Source: GCA-2687025 sp964473525 (GTDB lineage: Bacteria; Poribacteria; WGA-4E; GCA-2687025). From it: DNA of 64,000 bases. The notes beneath the pieces are model-generated. The model worked only from the letters and a program-made list of their open reading frames with translations, was not told the origin of the DNA and ran no database searches. Positions 33,687 to 42,229 of this stretch are shown piece after piece. Where the stretch lies: the NCBI GenBank assembly GCA_964473525.1, contig CAYYPK010000001.1:1-64000 (forward strand), in the 5' to 3' direction. Made by a program: the position numbers and the translations under genes. Numbering within the stretch: the first letter of the stretch is position 1; each line of letters begins with the position of its first letter.

Positions 33687-35471
33687 CTATTGCGTGACGG
33701 CGACGAAGCCCTTCGGCAGCGCCTTCTTGCCCACGACGGCGTCCTTCAGCTTCCGCGCGTGCTGGCACGAGCCGCGGTACTGGAACCCGCGGCACGAGCA
33801 GGACACGTCCGCGCCGACGATCTCCAGGTCGTACGCCTTGCTTGCGTCCGACGAGCTGACCGCCCGGTAGCGCTGCCTCTGCGGCCCCGAGAGCGCCGCG
33901 GCGAGGGCCTGCACGGCCTCCTCGGAGTAGGGCAGCTTGGCCACAGCGGTCGCGTTGTCCTCTCCCTGCTCCGCCACGTATGCCGCGCGCGCCTGCGCGA
34001 GCATCTCCGTGACGTGCGCCGGATCGACATCGCCCGATGCGAGAGCGGGCATCGCCGTTAGCAGACGCTTCAACTCGCCTAGCACATCCGTGTCCAGCTC
34101 CGGGCCGAGCGCCTTGCCGTCGATAACGTCGTCGATGACGCGCGCCTTGGATTGCAGGACGCCGCGGACGAACTCGTCTACCGTACCGGCGCCGACCATG
34201 TACGTGACGTTGACCGAGGACGTCTGGCCGATGCGGTACGCGCGATCCTCGGCCTGCCAGTGGTTCGAAGGAGTCCAGTCGAGGTCGTTGAACACCACCT
34301 GGCGAGCCGCCGTCAGATTCAGACCCACTCCGCCGACGTGCAGATTCGCGGCGAGTACGCGGACGTCGTCGTCCTCCTGGAAGCGGTCGACGCGTTCCTG
34401 TCGCTCCGCCGCGGACACGCCGCCTGTGATGCTGACCGCCGCGTCGCCGAAGTGTCTCGCGAACCTCAGCACGGGCGGGATGAACGCCGAGAACGCGACT
34501 ACCTTCTCGCCCTGGTCCACGATGCTCTGCAGGTAGTCCGTCGTCTGAACGGACTTTAGGATGGCGAGCTTGCGTCGCGCCGTCGTAAGTCCGCCGAGTA
34601 GGCGTCCCTGCGCCTGGCGTTCCTCGGTCGTGCGTCCTCGATCTCGCCGCGACGTCTGCGCCAGCGCGCGGACGGGTTCGTTCAGCTTCTCCACCGCCCT
34701 CGGGTGAATCTCGACATCCAGCCACGTGCGCATCTTGGGAGGCAGGTCCAGCACCTCGTCCTTCGTGCGCCGCAGCATGACACCGTGTAGCTGTACGGTC
34801 AGTTCGTCGATGTTCGTCGCGCCGTCGGCGACGAGCCCGTATTCCCCCTGGTAGCCAGCGCAGTAGCGCTTCGCGAACGTGGCAAAGCTGCGCCCAAGAG
34901 GATGTCCCGCTAGCTGAAGAAGCGGGAACAGGTCGCGCGGGCGGTTCGTGAGCGGCGTGCCCGTCAGCGCGTGAACCACGGGGTCGCTCGCCGTCTCACG
35001 CACGAGTTGCATGGCGGCGCGGCTGCGCTTGCTGCGGTAGTTCTTGAGGTAGTGCGCTTCGTCGAACACCATGCCCGACCACGGTCGCGCCAACAGCGCG
35101 GGGAGATGTTTGTCGAGGATGTCGTAGTTGATGACGAGCCAGCCGTCGAAGTCGTCCTCCGGCATGGGCCCGGGACCGACGATCACGCAGGCCGGTTCAG
35201 GCACCACAGCCTGGATCTCGCGCACCCAATTCCGCTTGAGTGACGCCGGGCATACGACGAGATACGGGCCACGCGCGTTCGCCTCGGTGAGAGCGATGAT
35301 GGACTGTCGCGTCTTCCCTAGACCCATGTCGTCGGTGAGAAGCGCGCGCCGGCGCCCGAGCAGGAACGCCACGCCCTCCAGCTGGTGCGGATACAGACCC
35401 TCCGCGAGTTCGTTGGCGCGCGCTACGATGCGGTCGTCCATAGTGGCCGTCCAGGTGTTGGCCGGCGCCAT
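33687..35471 (-). CDS. SNF2-family helicase with C-terminal SWIM zinc finger
   Basis: 594 residues. Swi2/Snf2 ATPase motifs in order: YPHQLEGVAFLL (Q-like), DDMGLGKTRQ (I), LVVCPASLKRNW (Ia), DEAH (II, about residue 138), HALTGTPLTN (III), VVAFSAFIPP (IV), ANLHVGGVGLNLT (V) and QAEDRAYRIGQ (VI). The order and compactness resemble SMARCAL1/HepA-type translocases. A SWIM finger (C-S-C-R-G-F ... C-Q-H) lies near residues 558-576 and probably binds DNA or protein. The enzyme is expected to be a cytoplasmic DNA translocase acting in repair or transcription recycling. A minus-strand extension of the neighbouring frame is not coding. Confidence 0.92.
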   Translation of the reverse strand: MAPANTWTATMDDRIVARANELAEGLYPHQLEGVAFLLGRRRALLTDDMGLGKTRQSIIALTEANARGPYLVVCPASLKRNWVREIQAVVPEPACVIVGPGPMPEDDFDGWLVINYDILDKHLPALLARPWSGMVFDEAHYLKNYRSKRSRAAMQLVRETASDPVVHALTGTPLTNRPRDLFPLLQLAGHPLGRSFATFAKRYCAGYQGEYGLVADGATNIDELTVQLHGVMLRRTKDEVLDLPPKMRTWLDVEIHPRAVEKLNEPVRALAQTSRRDRGRTTEERQAQGRLLGGLTTARRKLAILKSVQTTDYLQSIVDQGEKVVAFSAFIPPVLRFARHFGDAAVSITGGVSAAERQERVDRFQEDDDVRVLAANLHVGGVGLNLTAARQVVFNDLDWTPSNHWQAEDRAYRIGQTSSVNVTYMVGAGTVDEFVRGVLQSKARVIDDVIDGKALGPELDTDVLGELKRLLTAMPALASGDVDPAHVTEMLAQARAAYVAEQGEDNATAVAKLPYSEEAVQALAAALSGPQRQRYRAVSSSDASKAYDLEIVGADVSCSCRGFQYRGSCQHARKLKDAVVGKKALPKGFVAVTQ

Positions 35472-35618
35472 CGCTCACCGGCTGCAAGTTGCACACTACT
35501 CTACGGCCAGATGCGGGTACCGCGTTGCAGGGCTGCGCCCTTGAGCTTCTCGGGCTCCCGCCCCACGGACGCGTGTACCATGTAGCCGTATCGCCTCCAA
35601 AACGGGAAAGGAAACGGC

Positions 35619-36464
35619 GTGATAGACCTAACGACGCTGGTACCTCTGATTACCACCTACGCCGCCCGCGTGCTCGGCGTACTGGTTCTGTTCTTTGTCG
35701 CGTTCCGCGTGGGCGCGTGGGCCCGGCGTGTCGCAACCCGCCGGCTCGAGCGGGCGGGCATCGAACCGACTCTCTCGCAATTCTTCGGGGCCGCTGCGCG
35801 CTGGCTGGTCCTCCTTCTGTCCTTCGTGGCGATCCTCGGCGTGTTCGATGTGCCGGTCACTAGCTTCGCCGCTGTCATCGGTGGCGCCGCCCTGGCGATC
35901 GGTCTGGCGTTCCAGGGCAGCCTGTCGAACATCGCGTCCGGTGTCATGCTGCTCGTGTTCCGGCCGTTCAAGGTCGGCGACGTCATCTCCGTTGCCGGTG
36001 TCACGGCGAAGGTGGCGGAGATCGAGCTGTTCAGCACGACGTTGGACACGCCCGACAACAGGCGTATGATCCTCCCCAACAGCAGCGTCTTCGGCTCGCC
36101 CATCGAGAACGTCACGTACCACCCCGTGCGTCGCGTAGACGTGAACGTAGGCGTCGACTACTCCGCAGCGGTTGACGAGACGCGCGATACGCTCTCGGCG
36201 GCTATCGCCGACATTCCTGGGCAGGACCCCGAACTCGAGCCGCAGGTCGTGCTGAAGGATCTCGGCGACTCCGCCGTCAACTGGCAGGTTCGCGTCTGGG
36301 CGCCCACGGAGGACTACTTCGCGATGATGGAGACCGTCACGCGTGCGGTGAAGTTGTCGCTGGACGAGGCGGGCATCGGCATACCGTTTCCGCAGATGGA
36401 CGTGCACATGGACACTGTCGGTGGCCCGAGCGTCCAGGGCGAGGAAGGAGTCTCGAAATGGTAG
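35619..36464 (+). CDS. MscS-family mechanosensitive channel
   Basis: 281 residues, GTG start after AAAGGAA. Three hydrophobic helices (residues 7-30, 55-75 and 80-115), the last being the pore helix AAVIGGAALAIGLAFQG with the Gly/Ala spacing typical of MscS, then the beta-domain FRPFKVGDVISV and LPNSSVFGSPIENVTYHP. It releases solutes on hypo-osmotic shock. Its stop overlaps the start of the next gene by 7 nt, so the two are co-translated. Confidence 0.93.
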   Translation: MIDLTTLVPLITTYAARVLGVLVLFFVAFRVGAWARRVATRRLERAGIEPTLSQFFGAAARWLVLLLSFVAILGVFDVPVTSFAAVIGGAALAIGLAFQGSLSNIASGVMLLVFRPFKVGDVISVAGVTAKVAEIELFSTTLDTPDNRRMILPNSSVFGSPIENVTYHPVRRVDVNVGVDYSAAVDETRDTLSAAIADIPGQDPELEPQVVLKDLGDSAVNWQVRVWAPTEDYFAMMETVTRAVKLSLDEAGIGIPFPQMDVHMDTVGGPSVQGEEGVSKW

Positions 36465-37315
36465 CCAGAATCGCGCTGTCGGTTGTTCTCGCCCTGAGTC
36501 TCGCCGTCGCCGCCGTGGGACAGGAGGACGGCGCGGCGGAGGCGGCCGCGGGCTGGGATCACAAGCTCGTCAGCGGGCTCACGCTCACGCAAATCTCGCT
36601 GTCTAACTGGGAGCAGGGCGGCGAGGAGGCCGTCGCGTGGACGGCGAGTCTGGACGGCAAGTCCACGTTCGCCCGCGCGAAGCTGCTCTGGGACTCGACG
36701 TACAAACTCGCCTACGGTCAGACGAAGCTGGGAGATCAGGAGACGCGGAAGACCGACGACAAGATCGACCTGGAAAGCGTGCTGACGCTCGATCAGGGCT
36801 TGCTCGTGGACCCATACGTCGCTGGGACGTTCAAGACGCAGTTCGCCAAGGGTTACGAGTACCCCGACGATGGCGAGAGGGTCGCGGCGTCTTCGATCTT
36901 CGACCCGGCCTATTTCACGCAGAGCGCTGGCGTCGGCTACCGGCCCGTCGAGGAGGCGCGCACCCGTCTGGGCGTGGCCCTACGCGAGACACTCACCGAC
37001 GAATTCACCGGATACGCGGACGACCCAGACACTCCCGAGGTCGAGACGACTCGGACCGAGGGTGGCGTCGAGTCCGTCACGGACGTCGAGTGGCAGTTGC
37101 GTGACAACGTCCTCCTGTCGTCCAAGCTGGAGCTGTTCACCGCGTTTAGCGACCTGGCGGATGTCGTCGCGCGCAACGACACGACCGTCGCCGTCAAGGT
37201 GACGGAATGGGTCAGCCTGAAGCTGAACGTGCTGATTGTGCGTGAGGACCGTGTCGTAGAGAAGACACAGGTGAAGCAGACGATCGCATTGGGTCTGAAC
37301 TACGACCTGCTGTAG
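36458..37315 (+). CDS. Predicted outer-membrane beta-barrel protein (DUF3078-like)
   Basis: 285 residues with signal peptide MVARIALSVVLALSLAVAAV. The mature part starts LTLTQISLSNWEQGGEEA, a motif known from DUF3078 proteins of Bacteroidetes-like bacteria, followed by alternating strands (TYKLAYGQTKLGDQE, VSLKLNVLIVRED) and ending in an aromatic/hydrophobic residue pair (YDLL) as barrels do. It overlaps the MscS gene by ATGGTAG and is probably co-expressed. Function is unknown; osmotic or envelope homeostasis is a guess from context. Confidence 0.75.
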   Translation: MVARIALSVVLALSLAVAAVGQEDGAAEAAAGWDHKLVSGLTLTQISLSNWEQGGEEAVAWTASLDGKSTFARAKLLWDSTYKLAYGQTKLGDQETRKTDDKIDLESVLTLDQGLLVDPYVAGTFKTQFAKGYEYPDDGERVAASSIFDPAYFTQSAGVGYRPVEEARTRLGVALRETLTDEFTGYADDPDTPEVETTRTEGGVESVTDVEWQLRDNVLLSSKLELFTAFSDLADVVARNDTTVAVKVTEWVSLKLNVLIVREDRVVEKTQVKQTIALGLNYDLL

Positions 37316-37612
37316 TCGGGCTGCGGGCGGCCTCCGTGGGCTCGCGGGTTCTCGTAGTGTCCACGCGCGCCTGATATGGGCGCAGCCATCGACTCCGCGC
37401 CGAATCCTCTTGGCAGCAGATGCGGGGTAGACGGCGCCGACGGCGCGGCTGGCGTGGAGTCATCGTGCTTCAGCGCGCGCAGTGTGCGGCGCCATACCGG
37501 TCGCCGCTCCGTTCCCGCCGTAGGGTGGTCCTCTTAACGCGCGCGGTGCTAGCATGCCCGAGTGTTGTGCGGCTCCGCCGCCGGCCCACTAGCGGCTTGG
37601 AGGAGTGATGGT
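37316..37612. other. Intergenic region, 297 nt
   Basis: It lies between two plus-strand genes. It must contain the promoter of the large secreted protein, but I see no clear promoter, hairpin or coding sequence in it. Confidence 0.4.
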
Positions 37613-40075
37613 ATGTCGCTGCCCCGTCGGACGCGCCAGAGATGTCCTCGCCTCCTAGCGGCCCTAGCGTCGTGGCTCGTTGCGGTTGCGGCCGTCTGTG
37701 ACATCGGTCACGGCGCAGCGGGTGACGACATCGTGTGGCATCCTGTGCCCTCGCCACCGGGTGGCGGGAGCGTCGTCATGGCCACGTCGCAGCAGGAGAT
37801 CTACGTTGGTTCGGGCCGTCGCATCTTCCACTCGACTGATGCCGGGAATACGTGGCGCGACACAGGGTTCCGTGTCCGGGACAGCATCTCGCATGGACTG
37901 GTGCTGGCGCTTGCCGAAGCAGAGGGCGTTCTGCTCGTTGGCACACGTGACGGCATGTACAGGTCGGTGGATGGGGGTCACTCCTGGCAATTCTCGCGAC
38001 TCGATCCTGCTTCGTTTGAAAGGACCGTTCGCACGATAGCGGCGAGCGAGAGCACCGTTCTGGTCGGGACGCCGAGGAACGGCGTGTATCGCTCGGACGA
38101 CGGTGGCGCTACTTGGTCGCGGACCCCTCTACTCACCGGCGCGTTCAGCGCCATCGTCATCAGCGGAGCCACCATCTACGCCGGAGGCGCTATCGGTCTC
38201 GCGGTGTCCGCTGATGACGGCGTCACGTGGCGCGACGCAAGCCGCGCTATGGAGAACCCGGGCGCTGTCTCGCACCTCGCCTCTACGGACGGCGGCGTGC
38301 TGGCGATCTTCGACAACGGCGACGTGTGGAGGTTCGACCAGAGCGAGTTCTCGTGGGTGTACCAGTCGGCGATTGCAGCGCGCGTCACCAGCCTGGTCCG
38401 CGTGGCCGACACCCTCTACGCGGCTACCGATATCGGCGCCGCCGGCAGCGTGTACAGGTCGGACGACGAAGGCCTGTCCTGGGAACAGACGTCGCTGACT
38501 GGCTGGCCGGTTGACGACATGGCCGCAACGGCTGACTCGCTCATAGCCTGCGGGCCGGGGGTGTTCCAGTCGCGCGACGGAGGGGGCAGTTGGGCGCAGC
38601 TCGCCGTCCCAAGTCAGGAGATTCAGGCGCTCGCAGTGGACGCTGACCGCCTGTTCGCAGGCACGACTGGAGGGCTGTATGTTTCCAGCGATGTCGGCGT
38701 CTCCTGGGTGCGGCTAACAGAGCTATGGCGCGACGTCACAGAGTTCACGGTCGTGGACGGCGCCGTCTACGCTCAACTAGACCCACCGGCAGGCATCACA
38801 CGGTTTACTCACGACGCGAACGGCTGGTCCAGCACCGTGATGCCCGGCTTCGGGGTTCCCGTCGCGTCTCCCACGGCGCTGTATCGCGCGCCTGATATTC
38901 TGGACCCCGGTGACTGGGAGTACCTCTCCGGTTCGACATCCTCGGCGCCAAGCAAGCCAATTGCAGTCGACCAGCATTACGTGTTCCGCGGGGACACGCT
39001 GTTGGGCACTCGCTTTGGACGGCCTGGAAGGCACGTCCGGACGCTCGACGAATCTACGATGGCGTGGTCGATACTGCCCAATTTCGAACCGCGCGGGGGT
39101 GAGAATGCGTCGGTGATGGACATAGCCACACTTGACGGCGCGGTCTACGCCGCTTCCGGCGGGGTATGGACGAGCGCCGATGGCGGGAGCACCTGGTACC
39201 GTCTCACATTCGGCCTCGGCGACCGGGGTGTATGGTCGCTGACGACGCTCGGGGCCTCGGTGTTCGCAAGCACCGCTGCGGGCCCGGTGTTCCGGTTGAC
39301 GCCGCCCAGCGAAACGTGGATAGCTGTCAGTCCCGCTATCCCGTACGAGCCAGGGCTGAATGCGCGATGGGTCGACACACGATGGCTGCATTCGTACGGG
39401 GACGCGCTCTTCTCAGTCACCGACACGCACACGATCGAGATGGCGCGCCCTGATGCCGGATTCCGAGCAGCCGATGTCAACCACGACGGCGTCGTCGACA
39501 TCATCGACCTTATCGGCGTGGCCCGCGACTTCGGTCTCGTCGGCCTGGGCCTTGACGGAGATGCGGACGGCAATGGGAGGGTGACGATCGCTGACCTTGT
39601 CACGGTGGCGGCGGCATTCGGGACGGGACCAGGCCTAGCGGCGCCGTCGCGGCTGCAGGGCGTCGGAGAAGGGACGCCTCTGCGCGCGTGGCTGGCGCTC
39701 GCGCTCGAGAGCCACGATGGCACCGTCCAGTGGGAACGTGGCGTCGAAGTCCTGAGGCTGTTGGCTGCCGCGATGGTTCCCCAGGCCGACCACGTGTTCG
39801 CGCCCTATCCGAACCCGCTGAACCCCGCGACGTGGATCCCCTTTGCGCTGGCTGAGGCGAGCGAAGTCACGATGACCGTCTACGACGCGCGTGGACAGAG
39901 GGTCCGTCAACTGCACCTTGGATATAGGCCGATTGGCTCCTACTACGCCAAGGACCGCGCCGCGCATTGGGACGGCCGCAACGACAGTGGTGAGGCGGTC
40001 GCCAGCGGAGCCTATGTCGTCGAAATCACGGCCGCGGGCCTTCGTCAGATGCACAGGCTCGTGCTCGCGCGATAG
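37613..40075 (+). CDS. Large secreted propeller protein with dockerin pair and FlgD-like C-terminal module
   Basis: About 820 residues; start at 37613 with GGAGG upstream (an in-frame start 51 nt earlier is weaker). Signal peptide after a basic n-region (LLAALASWLVAVAAV). Residues 40-600 contain about ten BNR/Ycf48-type blades (FHSTDAGNTWRDTG, YRSVDGGHSWQFS, YRSDDEGLSWEQ, WTSADGGSTWYR). At about 620-690 two EF-hand-like dockerin repeats follow (DVNHDGVVDIIDL and DADGNGRVTIADL). The last 90 residues are a FlgD-Ig module starting YPNPLNPATWIPFALAE and ending AHWDGRN ... VASGAYVVEI, as in type-IX-like sorted proteins. It is probably cell-surface. It does not carry the GKLAT-W tag. Confidence 0.88.
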   Translation: MSLPRRTRQRCPRLLAALASWLVAVAAVCDIGHGAAGDDIVWHPVPSPPGGGSVVMATSQQEIYVGSGRRIFHSTDAGNTWRDTGFRVRDSISHGLVLALAEAEGVLLVGTRDGMYRSVDGGHSWQFSRLDPASFERTVRTIAASESTVLVGTPRNGVYRSDDGGATWSRTPLLTGAFSAIVISGATIYAGGAIGLAVSADDGVTWRDASRAMENPGAVSHLASTDGGVLAIFDNGDVWRFDQSEFSWVYQSAIAARVTSLVRVADTLYAATDIGAAGSVYRSDDEGLSWEQTSLTGWPVDDMAATADSLIACGPGVFQSRDGGGSWAQLAVPSQEIQALAVDADRLFAGTTGGLYVSSDVGVSWVRLTELWRDVTEFTVVDGAVYAQLDPPAGITRFTHDANGWSSTVMPGFGVPVASPTALYRAPDILDPGDWEYLSGSTSSAPSKPIAVDQHYVFRGDTLLGTRFGRPGRHVRTLDESTMAWSILPNFEPRGGENASVMDIATLDGAVYAASGGVWTSADGGSTWYRLTFGLGDRGVWSLTTLGASVFASTAAGPVFRLTPPSETWIAVSPAIPYEPGLNARWVDTRWLHSYGDALFSVTDTHTIEMARPDAGFRAADVNHDGVVDIIDLIGVARDFGLVGLGLDGDADGNGRVTIADLVTVAAAFGTGPGLAAPSRLQGVGEGTPLRAWLALALESHDGTVQWERGVEVLRLLAAAMVPQADHVFAPYPNPLNPATWIPFALAEASEVTMTVYDARGQRVRQLHLGYRPIGSYYAKDRAAHWDGRNDSGEAVASGAYVVEITAAGLRQMHRLVLAR

Positions 40076-40393
40076 CCTCGTAGCGTCGCTGCACATCCCG
40101 CAGCGACAGTTCGGCCGTCGATATGCGGGAGGCGGCGTGGGTGTCCCGTCGTGCAACGGCCCTTGATGGGCTGGCGCGGCCGCGGCTACCATCGGATCGG
40201 AATTGCGGGCGGCAGGTCGCCGCTAGGAGATCGCCAGCAGCATGCAGTCGCGCCTCACGATCACACGTCTCCGCCGTCGTCAGCGTAGACATTCCGTGTG
40301 CCTGGCGCCTGGCTGACGATCGAGACTGAAACGACCGAGAGAAGGGGCGTGGGGCGCCTTCTTTGCTTTAGGTGTGAGAAGGAGCCCGAACAG
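40076..40393. other. Intergenic region, 318 nt
   Basis: It contains an imperfect hairpin around 40341-40368 (GAAGGGGCG paired with CGCCTTC) followed by TTTGCTTT, which could be a terminator or leader hairpin for the GNAT gene. Nothing else is visible. Confidence 0.35.
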
Positions 40394-41053
40394 ATGCCCC
40401 ACGTCGCCTGCCCCGACGCCGCCCCTGTACTCGACGCCGGTAGCTGTATCTTGCGCGGGTGGTCATCGGACGACGCGCGCGACTACTACGGCTGGATGCG
40501 TGACGCGGAGGTGTCGCGTTACCTGGGGCGTCCGCTGGCGAGCGAGCAGGACGCGAGGCGTGAGATAGAGGACTACATCGCGGATGTGCGCCGTCGCGCC
40601 GCGATGCGATGGGCGGTCGAGGACCGGGACAGCGGGAGCGTCGTCGGGCGCTGTCATCTGTTCCGGTGGGACGCGGCGAACGCGCGCGCGTCCCTCGGGT
40701 ACGCGTTGGCGCGGGACCAGTGGGGGCAAGGCGTCACGACACGGGTTGTCCGGGCGGCGCTCGCGTGGGCGTTGGGCGAGGCAGGTCCAGGGTTACATCG
40801 CGTTGAGGCGGCTGCGGCGCGGAGCAACAAGGCGTCGACGCGCATCCTGCTTATAACTGGGTTTACGCGCGAGGGAGTGATGCGGGAGTACCGCGAGTGC
40901 GCGCACGGCTACGAGGATTTCGAGATGTACGGTCTGTTACGCGCCGAATGGCGTGAACGACGGGAGCAGGGCACGTCTTCTGACCAGCCGCGCGCCGCCC
41001 CGGCGGGATCCCCTACGGAGCCGCCGAGTGTCGGAGGCATTCTCCCGGTCTGA
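40394..41053 (+). CDS. GNAT acetyltransferase, RimJ/RimL type
   Basis: About 219 residues from the ATG at 40394, with AAGGAG upstream. Acetyltransf_3 layout: LRGWSSDDARDYYGWM, VSRYLGRPLAS, VVGRCHLFRWD, the acetyl-CoA-binding stretch DQWGQGVTTRVVRAAL (Q/R-x-x-G-x-G/A variant), then AARSNKASTRILLITGF. It probably N-acetylates a protein or small amine. The C-terminal 25 residues are Pro/Ser-rich and may not be conserved. It converges on the frameshifted dehydrogenase 6 nt downstream. Confidence 0.85.
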   Translation: MPHVACPDAAPVLDAGSCILRGWSSDDARDYYGWMRDAEVSRYLGRPLASEQDARREIEDYIADVRRRAAMRWAVEDRDSGSVVGRCHLFRWDAANARASLGYALARDQWGQGVTTRVVRAALAWALGEAGPGLHRVEAAAARSNKASTRILLITGFTREGVMREYRECAHGYEDFEMYGLLRAEWRERREQGTSSDQPRAAPAGSPTEPPSVGGILPV

Positions 41054-41058
41054 GCCAC

Positions 41059-42160
41059 TTACCCGGGCGCTACGCCCACGCGTATCGCGTCGCCATGCGC
41101 CGCGTGCGCGAAGGCCTTGCCGAGGTCGCTCAGCGGGTATGTGGGAGCGACGAGGTCGTGGAAGGGGAAGCGCTCGCGGGTGGCGGCTACGAACGCCAGC
41201 GCATCTCCCAGGGCCTCGGGTCGGTAGTTGTGCAGGCCTTGAAGCGTCAGGCACTTCGTTACGAGCTTCTGCGCGTCGAAGGCGACGTCCGAGCCCGGGT
41301 ACACGTAGCCGAGGGTAAGGCAGCGTCCTCCGACGCCGAGCCAGTCGACGGCGCCCGCTGACTTCGACCGCCAGGTCGGGGCCGCGGCCGTCAGTGAGTT
41401 CACTGAGCGCCGGGCCGATGGCATCGTCGTCGTCGCCACCGACCTGGAACGTGTGTGTCGCGCCGAACGCGGTCGCCTGTCGCAGTCTCGAGTCTATGCG
41501 GTCGACGACGGAGACGGTCTCGTACCCGAGGTCGCTGAGCCGCGCCGCCGCGTACAACCCCAGCATTCCGGCGCCGAGGACGACCGCGGATTCACCACGC
41601 CGAGCTCGCACAGCCTCCAGGCCGCCGACGATGGTTGCTCCGGCGCAGTTGAGCGGCACGGCCTCCTCGTCGGTCACCTTGTCCGGCAGCCGGTAGATGC
41701 GCGTGCCGGGCTTCAGGAGGATGTGGTCGGCGAAGCACCCGTTCAGGTCGCGGGCGCCCTCGTACCGCGCGTGTCCATACTTGCTGAGCGCGTCGCACTT
41801 CTGGGGCAGGCCTCGCGGGCCGCAGTACGCGCACTCGCCGCAGGTCGCCATCAGCGACCACGTGACGCGGTCGCCCGGCTCAAGGGAGTCTCCGCTGGCA
41901 TCGCACGACGCTGCGGCGTCCACGATCACGCCCACGCCCTCGTGACCCAGGACGCACGGCGTCGGAGCTTCCCGGCGGCCGCTGACCGTGTGGAGGTCGG
42001 AGCCGCATATCGTAGCTAACGTCACGCGCACGAGGACTTGTCCCGTCTCCACGTCCGGCGCGGGAACGCGCATGGACTCGAAGGGCCTCCCCACGCCGTG
42101 GAAGAGACTGACGGTCGTCTGTCGCACGCTGCCTCCCGACTGTCCTATGGATCCGCGCAT
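41059..42160 (-). pseudogene. Zinc-dependent dehydrogenase (HpnZ-like) with an internal frameshift
   Basis: The N-terminal two thirds read well from 42160 (or a GTG at 42127 preceded by GGGAGG): TICGSDLHTVSGRRE, VLGHEGVG, CGECAYC and GAGMLGLYAA, resembling the phosphonate-associated alcohol dehydrogenase group (TIGR03366 type). At about 41355 the frame switches. The missing third (WLGVGGRCLTLGYVYPG ... HDLVAPTYPL) continues in another frame to a stop at 41059. Removing one C from the CCC at 41354-41356 restores one protein with ...EVSGAVDWLGVGG. It is either a sequencing error or a young pseudogene. Confidence 0.8.
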
Positions 42161-42229
42161 GATCCTAGAGGCTACGCCGAGGTTGAGGCAACGTCGTGGA
42201 GCTGGTCGGTCTCGACAACGGCGCGAGGC

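Noticed and set aside
33337..34725. 462-codon minus-strand frame overlapping the SNF2 gene
   Set aside because: Same strand but other frame than the helicase, with Arg-rich content and no motif; also runs through REP-like repeats.
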